Shown one piece after another: positions 8,084-16,141 of a DNA stretch of 64,000 bases. This DNA comes from Haloarcula litorea (GTDB lineage: Archaea; Halobacteriota; Halobacteria; Halobacteriales; Haloarculaceae). How positions within the stretch are numbered: position 1 is the stretch's first letter; each line of letters opens with the position of its first letter. The position numbers and the translations under genes are program-made. The stretch covers positions 186,001 to 250,000 of the forward strand of contig NZ_CP119779.1 of the NCBI RefSeq assembly GCF_029338195.1, read 5' to 3'. The notes beneath the pieces are model-generated. The model made no database searches, had not been told where the DNA came from, and saw only the letters and a list, made by a program, of their open reading frames with translations.

Positions 8084-9121
8084 ATGATGGTCGAAGGGTC
8101 CGACCTGACGTTGCCGGCCGTCTTCGACGACCTGAACGTGGGCGTCACGCTCCACTCGTCCGAGACCGGCACGGTCCTCGACGTCAATCATCGACTGACG
8201 GAACTGTACGGCTACTCGCGGGACGAGCTCGTCGAGATGGAGGTCGGCGACTACTCCGCGCCCTCGACGACGTTCACACAGGCGGAAGCCGAGGACCGCA
8301 TCACGGCAGCCGCGGCGGGCGACCCGCAGTCCTTCGAGTGGCAGATCCAGCGATCGAACGGCGAGGTTCGCTGGGTCCAGGTTCACCTCAACGCGAGCGT
8401 CCTCGCGGGCACCGACTGCGTCCTCGCGGAGGTCCACGACATCACCGAGTCCCGCCGGCGGGAGCGGCGGCTCCGCCTCCTCAGCCGCATCATCAGGCAC
8501 AACCTCCGCAACAAGTCCACCGCGCTGGTGGGCTACGCGGGGAACATCGAGCAGGCCGTCGAGGACAACACGCTCGAACAGCAGGCGGAGACGCTGCTCG
8601 AACTCGGGCGGAAGGTCGGCTCGCTGAGCGACTCCGTCTCGCAGCTGGAGGAGATAACCGCCCTCGGGGGTGACGAGCGGGTCCGGACCGACGTCGGCGA
8701 CCTGGTCGGCCGGGTTGCCGACACGCTCCGGGAGGCGGCCCCGTCGGCGTCCGTGAGCGTCGAATCGCCGCCGGCCGTCTGGGTACTGGCCGACACCGGT
8801 CTGGAGTACGCGCTCGACCACGCCCTCGAGAACGCCGTCGAACACAACCCCGCCGACGAACCGACCGTCGACATCACCGTCGAGGCTCGCGAGGGGATCG
8901 TGGAGATACGCGTCGTCGACGACGGGCCGCTCATCCCCGAGAACGAGGTCGCCGTTCTCGACGAGGAGGTCGAGGCCACCAGCACGTACCACGGCACCGG
9001 AGTCGGCCTCTGGGTGATGGAGTGGGCCGTGAGTTCGCTGGGCGGCGAACTCTCCTTCACCGAGAACGCGGCCGGCGGCAACACGGTCACGTTCACCCTG
9101 CCCAGAGCGGCCCCGCCGTGA
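8084..9121 (+). CDS. PAS-domain sensor histidine kinase, soluble
   Basis: 345 residues with no membrane segment. A PAS domain covers about residues 12-125 (VFDDLNVGVTLHSSETGTVL, LYGYSRDEL, then EVHDITESRRRE at its end). The dimerisation/phosphoacceptor helix has His139 in IIRHNLRNKST, the form typical of haloarchaeal kinases. The HATPase domain follows with the N box LDHALENAVEHN, G1 box VVDDGPLIPENE and G2 box GTGVGLWVMEWAV. It would sense an intracellular signal or redox/ligand change and phosphorylate a response regulator, which is not encoded next to it. The strong TATA box at 8057 suggests it has its own promoter although it follows ptsI by only 51 bases. Confidence 0.93.
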   Translation: MMVEGSDLTLPAVFDDLNVGVTLHSSETGTVLDVNHRLTELYGYSRDELVEMEVGDYSAPSTTFTQAEAEDRITAAAAGDPQSFEWQIQRSNGEVRWVQVHLNASVLAGTDCVLAEVHDITESRRRERRLRLLSRIIRHNLRNKSTALVGYAGNIEQAVEDNTLEQQAETLLELGRKVGSLSDSVSQLEEITALGGDERVRTDVGDLVGRVADTLREAAPSASVSVESPPAVWVLADTGLEYALDHALENAVEHNPADEPTVDITVEAREGIVEIRVVDDGPLIPENEVAVLDEEVEATSTYHGTGVGLWVMEWAVSSLGGELSFTENAAGGNTVTFTLPRAAPP

Positions 9122-9179
9122 GTCCCGGGCACGGCCGACACCGGGAGACACTTATCGCTCGGCGTCGACGCCCCGGCGT

Positions 9180-9452
9180 ATGCCCTCCCGCCGACCGTTC
9201 CTCGACCGCGCGACCGGCGAACTGGACAGCCAGCAGCTGCTCGCGGAGGCCGTCCCGCTCGCGAAGCTGATCGGCTACTTCGCCGCTATCAGCCTCGTCC
9301 CCTTCGGGATCGCCTACGCCGTCGGGCCGACGCTGATCGGGACGCTGTTCGGCGTCGTCGGCCAGTTCGTCCTCGCGGTGGGTGGTGCCGTCGTTCTCGT
9401 CTACGCCGTCGCCCGCGGGATCCAGCTCTCGGGCGTCGCCGACGGAGAGTGA
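9180..9452 (+). CDS. Small two-helix membrane protein, unknown function
   Basis: 90 residues. A charged N-terminus (PSRRPFLDRATGELDSQQLL) precedes two hydrophobic helices, about residues 29-54 (IGYFAAISLVPFGIAYAVG) and 58-81 (FGVVGQFVLAVGGAVVLVYA), with a short acidic tail. This is a common haloarchaeal layout for small membrane proteins with no assigned role. It sits between the PAS kinase gene and the convergent dhaM, 58 bases after the kinase stop. A partner role for the kinase would be guesswork. Confidence 0.7.
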   Translation: MPSRRPFLDRATGELDSQQLLAEAVPLAKLIGYFAAISLVPFGIAYAVGPTLIGTLFGVVGQFVLAVGGAVVLVYAVARGIQLSGVADGE

Positions 9453-9473
9453 GGCCGGACGGTCGCGGCCCGT

Positions 9474-9854
9474 TCAGAGCTTGTCGACCTCGCGGGCGGC
9501 CTCGGCCTGCTCGCGGACCGAGTCGACCGTGGCCCTCGGGCTCGTCGCCTCGACGGCGGCGTTGACCGCGCCCTCCAGTACCGGTGCGTCGGCGATGACG
9601 GCGTTCGCGTCGGTCATCTCGACGGCCACCTCTGCGTTCATCACGGCGCTGCCCAGGTCGACCAGGACGACGACGCCGTCGCCCGCGTCGGCCCGGTCCA
9701 GTGCGGCCGCGATGTCGTCCGGGACCGTGCCGATACCCCCCTCGCCGTCGCCGCCGGCCGGTTCGATGCGGGTGTCCCCGCCCATCTCGGCGGCGACCTC
9801 GGCGATCCCCTCGGCGGCCTTCCGACTGTGTGAGACGACGACCAGGCCGACCAT
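9474..9854 (-). CDS. dhaM: DhaM, phosphotransfer subunit of dihydroxyacetone kinase
   Basis: 126 residues, a single EIIA-mannose-type domain. It takes phosphate from phospho-HPr and passes it to the ADP bound in DhaL. The acceptor histidine is His9 in GLVVVSHSRKAAEGIAE, the usual strand-1 position. Other family segments are GIGTVPDDIAAAL and VVVLVDLGSAVMNAEVAVEM. Unlike the E. coli protein, there is no fused HPr or enzyme I domain, so it must depend on the separate ptsH/ptsI genes 1.4-3.4 kb away. It is the last gene of a dhaL-dhaM pair: the dhaL stop and the dhaM start abut directly. Confidence 0.92.
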   Translation of the reverse strand: MVGLVVVSHSRKAAEGIAEVAAEMGGDTRIEPAGGDGEGGIGTVPDDIAAALDRADAGDGVVVLVDLGSAVMNAEVAVEMTDANAVIADAPVLEGAVNAAVEATSPRATVDSVREQAEAAREVDKL

Positions 9855-10568
9855 CTACTCGCCCTCCGCCGCTTCGTCGGGGATGGTCGGGGATTCGGCG
9901 TCCGCCGGGAGCTCCCCGCTCACGTCGGCGTGTTCCCGCGCCGTCGCGAGCAGTTCCTCGGCGATGTAGAGCGTGCTCGTCGCGCCGGGGTCCTGGTGGC
10001 CGACCGACCGCCACCCGAGGTACGAGGCCCGCCCCTTCGCGGCCCGGATGGGGACGGTGAACGCGACGCCGCGCTCGGCGGCGGCGACGGCCTTCGCCAG
10101 CGCCGCCACCGGGTCGAGGTCGTCGGTCTCGACGGACTTCTTGAACGTGTGGACCGCGGGCACCAGCGCGTCGACCATCGTCTTGTCGCCGACGCTGGCG
10201 TCCCCGCGGTCCTGGACCTTCTCGAGGTAGGTCTCGGCGAATGCGACGGCCGTCTCGGCCGTGAGGCCGTCCTCCAGTTCCGCGCTGGCGAAGACGAGCG
10301 ATCCCCCGTACAGCGGGCCCGAGGCCCCGCCGACCTCCGACAGCAGCGTCTTTCCGACCGTCTTGACGATGGTCGCCACGTCCGCGTCGTCGAGGTCGTC
10401 GACCGCATCGGCCGCGGCCCGCCAGCCGCGGGCCATGTTCCCGCCGTGGTCGGCGTCGCCGATGGCCGAGTCCAGGTCCGTCAGGTGTTCGCGCTCGCGC
10501 TCGATGCGGTCGGCGATCCGCTCGACGGCGGCACGGGCCGCCGCCTGCTGTGTCGCTTCGTCTGCCAT
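9855..10568 (-). CDS. dhaL: DhaL, ADP-binding subunit of dihydroxyacetone kinase
   Basis: 237 residues, slightly longer than the common 210 because of a C-terminal acidic tail (GELPADAESPTIPDEAAEGE). DhaL holds a tightly bound ADP that is rephosphorylated by DhaM and then phosphorylates dihydroxyacetone on DhaK. The nucleotide/Mg motif IGDADHGGNMARG sits at about residues 36-48, followed by SEVGGASGPLYGGSLVFAS, the GDKTMVDALVPAVH segment and the C-terminal RASYLGWRSVGHQDPGA, all family hallmarks. It starts the dhaLM pair. Its start region (TATA-like tttact about 26 bases upstream) is shared with the divergent nucleotidase-like gene at 10639. Confidence 0.95.
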   Translation of the reverse strand: MADEATQQAAARAAVERIADRIEREREHLTDLDSAIGDADHGGNMARGWRAAADAVDDLDDADVATIVKTVGKTLLSEVGGASGPLYGGSLVFASAELEDGLTAETAVAFAETYLEKVQDRGDASVGDKTMVDALVPAVHTFKKSVETDDLDPVAALAKAVAAAERGVAFTVPIRAAKGRASYLGWRSVGHQDPGATSTLYIAEELLATAREHADVSGELPADAESPTIPDEAAEGE

Positions 10569-10638
10569 ACGCTCACAAGGTCGGTGGGCGAGTAAACAGT
10601 TCCGACGGACTGAAGCCGCTGGTGGCGTACTCCCGTCC

Positions 10639-12000
10639 GTGTCGCCCCGACTACTCCACTACTCCGACGTCGAGACGGCGCTGGACGACCCCCAGCAGTG
10701 TGCCCGCCTCGCCGGTGCCATCGCGGCCCGGCGCGGCGACGACAGCGTCGTCGTCGGGACCGGTGACAACACCGCCCCGGGCGCGCTCTCGCTGGCGACC
10801 GAGGGGCGGGCCGCGCTGGCGTTCTTCGACGCCGTCGATCCCGCCGTCGACGTCTTCGGCAACCACGAGTTCGACTTCGGCCCCGAGACGGCCCGCGAGC
10901 TGGCGGCGACCGCGCCACAGACCTGGCTCTGTGCGAACGCCCGCCGGGACGGCGAGCGGTTCGCGGCCGACGCGACGGTCCCACACACGATCGTCGAGAC
11001 GGCCGCCCACCGCATCGGCGTCGTCGGCGTCGCACACCCGGAGACCGACGACCTCAACCCCGGTGCCGAGGGGGTGGACTTCGCCGACCCCGTGCCGGCG
11101 ATCCGTGAGTCCGCGACCGCGCTCCGGGAGCGGGGCGTCGACTTCGTCGTCGTCGCGTCCCACTGCGGCGAGGGCGACGCCCGCATCGCCCGCGAGACCG
11201 AGGTCGACGCGGTGCTGGGCGGGCACGTCCACGACGTCCACGTCGAGACCGTCGAAGGGACCTTCGTCGTCCGGCCGGGGCGGGCCGCCCGCTACGTCGC
11301 CGAGGTCCGGCTGGGCGCGGACGGCGGCGTGACCGTCCACGAGGTGGCCGGTGCAGAGCCCGACGCGGACCTGGCCGCGACGCTGCGGGACCGGCGTGCT
11401 GCGGCCGGGCTGGACGAGGTGGTGGCGACCGTCGACGACCCCGTCGAGCTCACCGAGGAGGCGGTGACGACCGCCGAGAGCAGGGCCGGCAACTTCGTCG
11501 CCGACGCGCTCCGGTGGAAGGCAGACGCCGACGTGGGCATCAGCCCCACCGGGGCGTTGCGCTCCGGCGACCCGCTCGCGGGCGAGGTGACCGTCGCGGA
11601 CCTCGTCGGGCTGACGCCCTACGACGACGACCTGGCCGTCGTCGAACTCTCGGGGGAGCGACTGCTCGCCGTGCTGGCCGAGGTGCCCGTCGGCGCGCTG
11701 AAAGACCGGTACCCGGACCGGTTCTGCAACCACGTCAGCGGCGCGCGCGTCGTCTTCGACGACGACGCGACCGAACTCCGTTCGGCGACCGTCGGCGGCG
11801 AGCCCGTCGATCCCGAGGCCACCTACCGGCTCGCCGTCGCCGACTACCTCGTCGAGACGGACTACGTGCTGGGCGTGTTCGGTCCGGGAGACGTGGCTCG
11901 CCGGTGCGGGCTGGCCCGGGACGCCATCGTCGAGTACGCCCGCGAGACCGGCGTCGAACCGGCCATCGAGGGGCGCATCGAACGCCCGGCGCTGGACTGA
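10639..12000 (+). CDS. 5'-nucleotidase/metallophosphoesterase-like protein
   Basis: 453 residues from GTG at 10639. The calcineurin-like metallophosphoesterase domain (about residues 4-240) shows Asp10, GTGDN with Asp43, GNHEFDFG (Asn75-His76), ASHCGEG and GGHVHD, and the C-terminal 5'-nucleotidase domain follows with AGNFVADALRWKADADVGISPTG-like sequence. Such enzymes hydrolyse nucleotides or related phosphates. The first metal motif, normally Asp-x-His, reads SDVE here, so the histidine is missing. There is no export signal at this start, unlike periplasmic 5'-nucleotidases, so it is probably cytoplasmic. The gene lies on the opposite strand between dhaK and dhaLM. An upstream ATG would extend it, but that region is antisense to dhaL and lacks family sequence. 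Confidence 0.85.
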   Translation: MSPRLLHYSDVETALDDPQQCARLAGAIAARRGDDSVVVGTGDNTAPGALSLATEGRAALAFFDAVDPAVDVFGNHEFDFGPETARELAATAPQTWLCANARRDGERFAADATVPHTIVETAAHRIGVVGVAHPETDDLNPGAEGVDFADPVPAIRESATALRERGVDFVVVASHCGEGDARIARETEVDAVLGGHVHDVHVETVEGTFVVRPGRAARYVAEVRLGADGGVTVHEVAGAEPDADLAATLRDRRAAAGLDEVVATVDDPVELTEEAVTTAESRAGNFVADALRWKADADVGISPTGALRSGDPLAGEVTVADLVGLTPYDDDLAVVELSGERLLAVLAEVPVGALKDRYPDRFCNHVSGARVVFDDDATELRSATVGGEPVDPEATYRLAVADYLVETDYVLGVFGPGDVARRCGLARDAIVEYARETGVEPAIEGRIERPALD

Positions 12001-12010
12001 CTCACACGGA

Positions 12011-12078
12011 TTGTCGTAGATCAGTTCCCGATAGCGCCGACCCCGGGATCGGCGCGCACCGGTCCATCGCTACGACAA
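12011..12078. repeat. Nested inverted repeat between converging genes
   Basis: Outer arms TTGTCGTA (12011-12018) and TACGACAA (12071-12078), inner arms GCGCCGA (12034-12040) and TCGGCGC (12049-12055). Both pairs are perfect. It fills the 84-base gap between the stop of the nucleotidase-like gene and the stop of dhaK, so a two-way terminator or 3'-end RNA structure is the simplest reading. Confidence 0.6.
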
Positions 12079-12084
12079 ACCGTA

Positions 12085-13080
12085 TCAGCGTTTCAGCGCC
12101 GGCGTGTCGGCGGGCGCGGCCAGCAGCTCCTTCAGTTCGTCGTCGACGGCACAGACGGTGATCGAGCAGCCGGCCATGTCCAGCGAGGTCATATAGTCGC
12201 CGACCCAGGCGTCCCAGGTCTCGACGTCGTGGTCGGCGAGTAGTTCCTGGAGCTTGCGGTTGACGACGAACAGCTCCATCTGCGGGGTCCCGCCCATCCC
12301 GTTGACGATGGTGACGACCTCCTGGCCCGAATCGAGGGCGAGGTCGTCCAGCACCGAGGTAGTCAGTTCCTCGGCGATCTCGTCGGCGGACATCATCTCG
12401 GTGCGCTCGACGCCGGGCTCGCCGTGGATGCCGATGCCGAGTTCGATCTCGTCCTCGCCGAGGTCGAAGGTGGGTTCGCCCTTCTCGGGGGTCACACAGG
12501 AGGTCAGGGCCATCCCCATCGTGCCGACGTTGTCGACCACCTTCTGGGCGACCCGCTGGACCTCGTCGATGTCGGCCCCCTCGGCGGCCTTCGCGCCGGC
12601 GGCCTTGTGGACGAGGATGGTCCCGCAGACGCCCCGCCGACCGGAGGTGTACAGCGAGTCCTCGACGGCCACGTCGTCGTCGACGACGACCTCGGCCACC
12701 TCGGTCCCCTCCATCTCGACCATCTCGCCGGCGGTCTCGAAGTTCATCACGTCGCCCTCGTAGTTCTTCACGACCATCAGGACGCCCGCGCCGCCGTCGG
12801 CGGCCGCGACCAGTTCCTCCAGTTCGTCCGCCGTCGGCGAGGTGAACACCTCGCCGGCCGCGGCCCCGTCGAGCATCCCGTCGCCGATGTACCCCGCGTG
12901 GGTCGGTTCGTGGCCGCTGCCGCCGCCGCTGACGATCCCGACCTTCCCGTCGACCGGGGCGTCGCCGCGGACCAGTACGTTGGTGTCGTCCAGCCGCCGG
13001 AGCCGATCGGGGTGGGCCGCGACCATCCCGTCCAGCATCTCGTCGACCACGTCGTCGGGGTCGTTGATGAGTTTCTTCAT
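12085..13080 (-). CDS. dhaK: DhaK, dihydroxyacetone-binding kinase subunit
   Basis: 331 residues, the standard length. DhaK binds dihydroxyacetone covalently and is the site of its phosphorylation to dihydroxyacetone phosphate, which enters glycolysis. Motif GGGSGHEPTHAGYIGDGMLD lies at residues 52-71, and the substrate-binding histidine is His219 in GIGIHGEPGVERTEM. VMVVKNYEGDVMNF and NGMGGTPQMELFVV are further signatures. A TATA-like ataaagt (13111-13117) lies 31-37 bases upstream of the ATG, giving it its own promoter. Normally dhaK, dhaL and dhaM are adjacent; here dhaL lies 1.5 kb downstream past an opposing gene. Haloarchaea use this route to consume dihydroxyacetone overflow in brines. 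Confidence 0.96.
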   Translation of the reverse strand: MKKLINDPDDVVDEMLDGMVAAHPDRLRRLDDTNVLVRGDAPVDGKVGIVSGGGSGHEPTHAGYIGDGMLDGAAAGEVFTSPTADELEELVAAADGGAGVLMVVKNYEGDVMNFETAGEMVEMEGTEVAEVVVDDDVAVEDSLYTSGRRGVCGTILVHKAAGAKAAEGADIDEVQRVAQKVVDNVGTMGMALTSCVTPEKGEPTFDLGEDEIELGIGIHGEPGVERTEMMSADEIAEELTTSVLDDLALDSGQEVVTIVNGMGGTPQMELFVVNRKLQELLADHDVETWDAWVGDYMTSLDMAGCSITVCAVDDELKELLAAPADTPALKR

Positions 13081-13188
13081 GGTACACCGTGACGGACGGG
13101 TCGCTCCGGCATAAAGTTGAGCGAGCGACAGGTCGGGGCCGCGAACGGCGGTGTGGCCGCGCCGGCCGCCCCGACCGCGCGACCCGGC

Positions 13189-13779
13189 TCAGACGTCCCA
13201 GTAGTCCGGCTCGTTGCCGTCGCGCCACTTGATCGAACAGCCGCGCGAGGGCTTCTCGGCCGCGGTGATCTCCTCGCCGGCCAGCAGGCGCTCGACGTGG
13301 TCGGCCATCTCCCGCTCGCTGGGCTCGTCGTCGGGGTTGGGCGCGTCGTCCAGCCGGCCGTGGTAGGCCAGCCGGAACGTCCCGTCGTCGTTGCGAAAGA
13401 GGAACGGGTCGGGCGTACAGCGCGCGCCGTAGGCCGCCGCGACGGCCTGTGACTCGTCGCGCAGGTAGGCGTCGTACCGGACGGTGCCCTCGGCGACCAG
13501 CTCCCGCATCCGCTCGACGGAGTCGTCCGGGTACTGGTCCGCGTCGTTGGGGTTGATCCCCACGACGGCGAGATCGTCGAACTCCTCGGCGAGGCGGTTC
13601 AGTTCGTCGATCTTCGCCTTCGCGTACGGGCAGTGGTTGCACGTGAACACGACGAGCAGGGCGTCGTGGTCCGCGAAGTCAGACAGGGTGTACGTCTCGC
13701 CGTCGGCGGCGGGGAGCTCGAACGAGGGTGCGGCGTCCCCACGCGCCAGCACGTCGGAGTCCGAGTCCAGTGAGACCAT
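13189..13779 (-). CDS. Thioredoxin-fold redox protein (redoxin/AhpC-TSA type)
   Basis: 196 residues. The N-terminal half reads as a redoxin domain: APSFELPAADG, YTLSDFADHDALLVVFTCNHCPYAKA with a CxxC pair (Cys47 and Cys50), then VVGINPNDADQYPDDS and a cis-proline-like TPDPFLFRND. A third cysteine sits in the C-terminal RGCSIKW. Proteins of this type are thiol reductases or peroxide-scavenging oxidoreductases in the cytoplasm; this one has no signal peptide. A TATA-like gtaaaag (13806-13812) is 27 bases upstream. The gene is alone between dhaK and the MFS gene, all on the minus strand. Confidence 0.88.
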   Translation of the reverse strand: MVSLDSDSDVLARGDAAPSFELPAADGETYTLSDFADHDALLVVFTCNHCPYAKAKIDELNRLAEEFDDLAVVGINPNDADQYPDDSVERMRELVAEGTVRYDAYLRDESQAVAAAYGARCTPDPFLFRNDDGTFRLAYHGRLDDAPNPDDEPSEREMADHVERLLAGEEITAAEKPSRGCSIKWRDGNEPDYWDV

Positions 13780-13852
13780 AGCGATCGGACGTAGTGGGTC
13801 ACCGAGTAAAAGCGCACGGACGGGTCACGGTGATGGGTGTCCCGGTTCGCTA

Positions 13853-15115
13853 TCAGTCCCCGGGCTGGACGGACTCGCGCCGACTGCCCGCGCCGACCGA
13901 CAGCACGACGGCGGTCAGGGCCAGCGCGACGACGCCGACGCCGGCGACGGCCCAGAACGCCGCGGCGACGCCGAAGCGTTCGACGACCACCGCCAGCACG
14001 GGCGGGGCGACCGCCGCGCCGCCGGAGATCCCGACGGTCAGCAGCCCGAAGTTCTTGCCCGCGGAGTCGTCCGTCGAGAGCGCGTCCCCCAGCGTCGCGC
14101 GGGCCGGCCGGCTCCCGTCGACGGTCGCCGAGAGGACGAGGACCACCGCCAGCGCCGCGACGGCCGGCAGGACGCCCGAGGCCAGCAGGCCCGCGACGGC
14201 GACCAGCGCGGCGTAGCCGCCGACGAGGACCGGCCCGGCCGAGTGACGGTCGGTGAGCCATCCGCCGGCGAAGATGAGCACCGCGCCGACGACCAGCATC
14301 GCCGAGACCGCGAAGTTCGCGGTGGCGTCGGCCAGCCCGTAGCCCGAGGACAGCAGCGTCGCCGTGTACTGCTTGATGCCCCAGCCGGCCACCGAGGTGG
14401 CGAACCACAGCACCGTCAGCAGGACGATGGCCGGCGAGGTGAGCAGGCCCCGGAGTTCGCGTCGGGCGCGGGCGAGCAGCGAGCGGTCGGTCGCCGTGGT
14501 GGCACCGTCGTCCGCCGATCCCCCCGTCGGATGGGTGATCGAGCGGTCGACGAGGCGGTCGAACGCGAGCAGGCAGGCCGCGCCGTACAGCCCACCGACG
14601 ACGGCGATCCCGCCGACGGCCAGCCGCCAGTCCAGCCCGAGCGTGCTGGCGGTGGCGACGACGGCCGGCGGGACGGCGAAGCCCAGCGCCCCGGTGAAGC
14701 CGTGGACGCTGTATGCCCGGCCGCGGGTGTCGGCCGTCGTCGCCGCGCCGATCAGCGGGTAGTGGGCGGGGTGGTGGCCCGCGATGCCGACGCCGGTGAC
14801 GGCGCTGGCGACCAGCAGCCACGCGTAGCTCTGTGCGGTGGCCGTCAGGACCGCACCCAGCGCGCCGAAGGTCAGCGAGATGGCGAGCACGGACGTCCGA
14901 CTCCGCGCGTCCGACAGCGAACCGAAGGGGAGCTGCAGCGCCGTCACGACGACGCCGACGACGCCCAGCGCGACGCCCAGCTGAGCGGCGCTCAGGCCGA
15001 GGTCGGCCCCAAGTGGGCCGAACACCGGCGGCAGGAGCATAAAGTAGGCGTGGTTGACGAGGTGGGACCCGCCGACGAGACCGACGACGAGCCGCGACTG
15101 TGCGTCGGATGCCAC
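13853..15115 (-). CDS. MFS transporter
   Basis: 420 residues with about twelve hydrophobic helices in two groups of six separated by a charged central loop near residues 190-215 (LVDRSITHPTGGS...). The cytoplasmic loop after helix 2 reads GSLSDARSRTSVL, the major facilitator signature, and the second half repeats it as GWLTDRHSAGPV. Substrate cannot be predicted. The N-terminus MASDAQSRLVVGLVGGSHLVNHAYFM resembles the fosmidomycin-resistance/oxalate-type branch that starts with a helix containing SHLVNH. Monocistronic by position: 73 bases separate it from the thioredoxin gene start, which is downstream on the same strand. Confidence 0.92.
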   Translation of the reverse strand: MASDAQSRLVVGLVGGSHLVNHAYFMLLPPVFGPLGADLGLSAAQLGVALGVVGVVVTALQLPFGSLSDARSRTSVLAISLTFGALGAVLTATAQSYAWLLVASAVTGVGIAGHHPAHYPLIGAATTADTRGRAYSVHGFTGALGFAVPPAVVATASTLGLDWRLAVGGIAVVGGLYGAACLLAFDRLVDRSITHPTGGSADDGATTATDRSLLARARRELRGLLTSPAIVLLTVLWFATSVAGWGIKQYTATLLSSGYGLADATANFAVSAMLVVGAVLIFAGGWLTDRHSAGPVLVGGYAALVAVAGLLASGVLPAVAALAVVLVLSATVDGSRPARATLGDALSTDDSAGKNFGLLTVGISGGAAVAPPVLAVVVERFGVAAAFWAVAGVGVVALALTAVVLSVGAGSRRESVQPGD

Positions 15116-15196
15116 CGTTGTCGCCAGTGGACGACCGACGGCAAAGAGCGGTGTGGTTCCCGGCCACTCTCCGTGGTCGGTCGCCCGTGAGTGTGA

Positions 15197-15523
15197 CTAC
15201 TCGTCCAGCCGGGCCGCCAGCGCGTCGTCGAGGGCGGCCGCGGCCTGGTAGACCTCGGAGTCCGCGGCGGGGGTGAACGCCGCCTCCTCGCCGTCGCCGG
15301 CCGCCTTCGTCAGGAACCCCAGCTCGACGAGCCGGTCGAGGGTCCCGTCGAGATACAGCGTCTTCAGCGGCACCCCGGCCGCGTCGCTCAGCTCCGTCTT
15401 CGTGTACGTCGCCTCGGGATCCAGCCGCAGGAGCGCGTCCACGACGGCTGGCGCGCCGTCGTGGCTCGCGAGGTGGCCCCAGCCGGTCTCGGGCGACGCG
15501 TCGGTCACGGCGTCCTCGAACAT
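15197..15523 (-). CDS. Small winged-helix-like regulator
   Basis: 108 residues. The core YTKTELSDAAGVPLKTLYLDGTLDRLVELGFLTK has the layout of a winged helix: a sensor helix, recognition helix and the GFLTK turn typical of haloarchaeal HTH proteins. The C-terminal part (VYQAAAALDDALAARLDE) may be a dimer helix. It probably binds DNA. The nearest likely target is the MFS gene transcribed in the same direction just downstream (81 bases), or itself, but no operator is obvious. A TATA-like box 25 bases before the ATG supports this start and a leaderless mRNA. Confidence 0.8.
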   Translation of the reverse strand: MFEDAVTDASPETGWGHLASHDGAPAVVDALLRLDPEATYTKTELSDAAGVPLKTLYLDGTLDRLVELGFLTKAAGDGEEAAFTPAADSEVYQAAAALDDALAARLDE

Positions 15524-15547
15524 CGGGCGTGGCGAGGGACGCCACCC

Positions 15548-15554
15548 AATTAAA
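15548..15554 (-). promoter_or_regulatory. TATA-like promoter of the small HTH gene
   Basis: TTTAATT on the minus strand, centred about 28 bases before the ATG at 15523, in G+C-rich surroundings; spacing implies leaderless transcription. Confidence 0.55.
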
Positions 15555-15643
15555 CCCCCCGTCACGGTCGGCGCGCGGGTCCGCCGTGTCACTCCTTCAC
15601 GCCGGTGAGCAAGGCTTTTGTCCGCTACCGCCCGCTCCCCTGT

Positions 15644-16141
15644 ATGAGCAGCCGCCGGGAGATTCTGGACCTGCTGCGGGAGAACGCCCGCTACACGACC
15701 GAGGACCTCGCGAACCTCACGGACGCCACCGAGGACGAGGTCGAGGCGATCATCGACGACCTCGAGGCCGAGGGTGCCATCCGGGGGTACCAGGCCGTCG
15801 TCGACTGGAACGCCGTCGACGAGACCGACGGCGAACACGTCCGCGCGACCGTCGAACTCAACGTCGCGCTCGACCGCGAGACCAACTACGGCGACATCGC
15901 CGACCGCATCAAGAAGTTCCCCGAGGTCACGTCGCTGCGGCTGGTCAGCGGCGACTACGACTTCGACCTCGAAGTGGAGGGCGACTCGATGCGGGAGGTC
16001 TCCCACTTCATCAGCGACAAGATCGCCCCCATCCCCGAGATCACCCAGACGGTGACCCACTACATCATGGACTCCTACAAGGAGCAGGGGAAGACGTTCG
16101 ACGACCACGACGACGACGACCGCCTCTCGGTCTCGCCATGA
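15644..16141 (+). CDS. Lrp/AsnC-family transcriptional regulator
   Basis: 165 residues from ATG 15644. The N-terminal HTH (about residues 2-50) reads REILDLLRENARYTTEDLAN and the effector-binding AsnC/RAM domain follows (about 60-145), including the segment VTSLRLVSGDYDFDLEVEGDS with the G-DYD signature. The tail ends DDHDDDDRLSVSP, an acidic extension. Lrp-type regulators sense amino acids or related metabolites and control amino-acid genes. The stop overlaps the ATG of the aminotransferase by four bases (ATGA), so the two are co-expressed, and it may regulate its partner in response to the amino acid involved. A T-rich gcttttg about 28 bases upstream may be the TATA element. Confidence 0.93.
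   Translation: MSSRREILDLLRENARYTTEDLANLTDATEDEVEAIIDDLEAEGAIRGYQAVVDWNAVDETDGEHVRATVELNVALDRETNYGDIADRIKKFPEVTSLRLVSGDYDFDLEVEGDSMREVSHFISDKIAPIPEITQTVTHYIMDSYKEQGKTFDDHDDDDRLSVSP

Noticed and set aside
6026-9151. Very long minus-strand frame (over 1000 codons) across ptsH, ptsI and the PAS kinase
   Set aside because: It is an antisense shadow of the three strong plus-strand genes. Long open frames on the wrong strand are usual at high G+C, and its translation has no domain.
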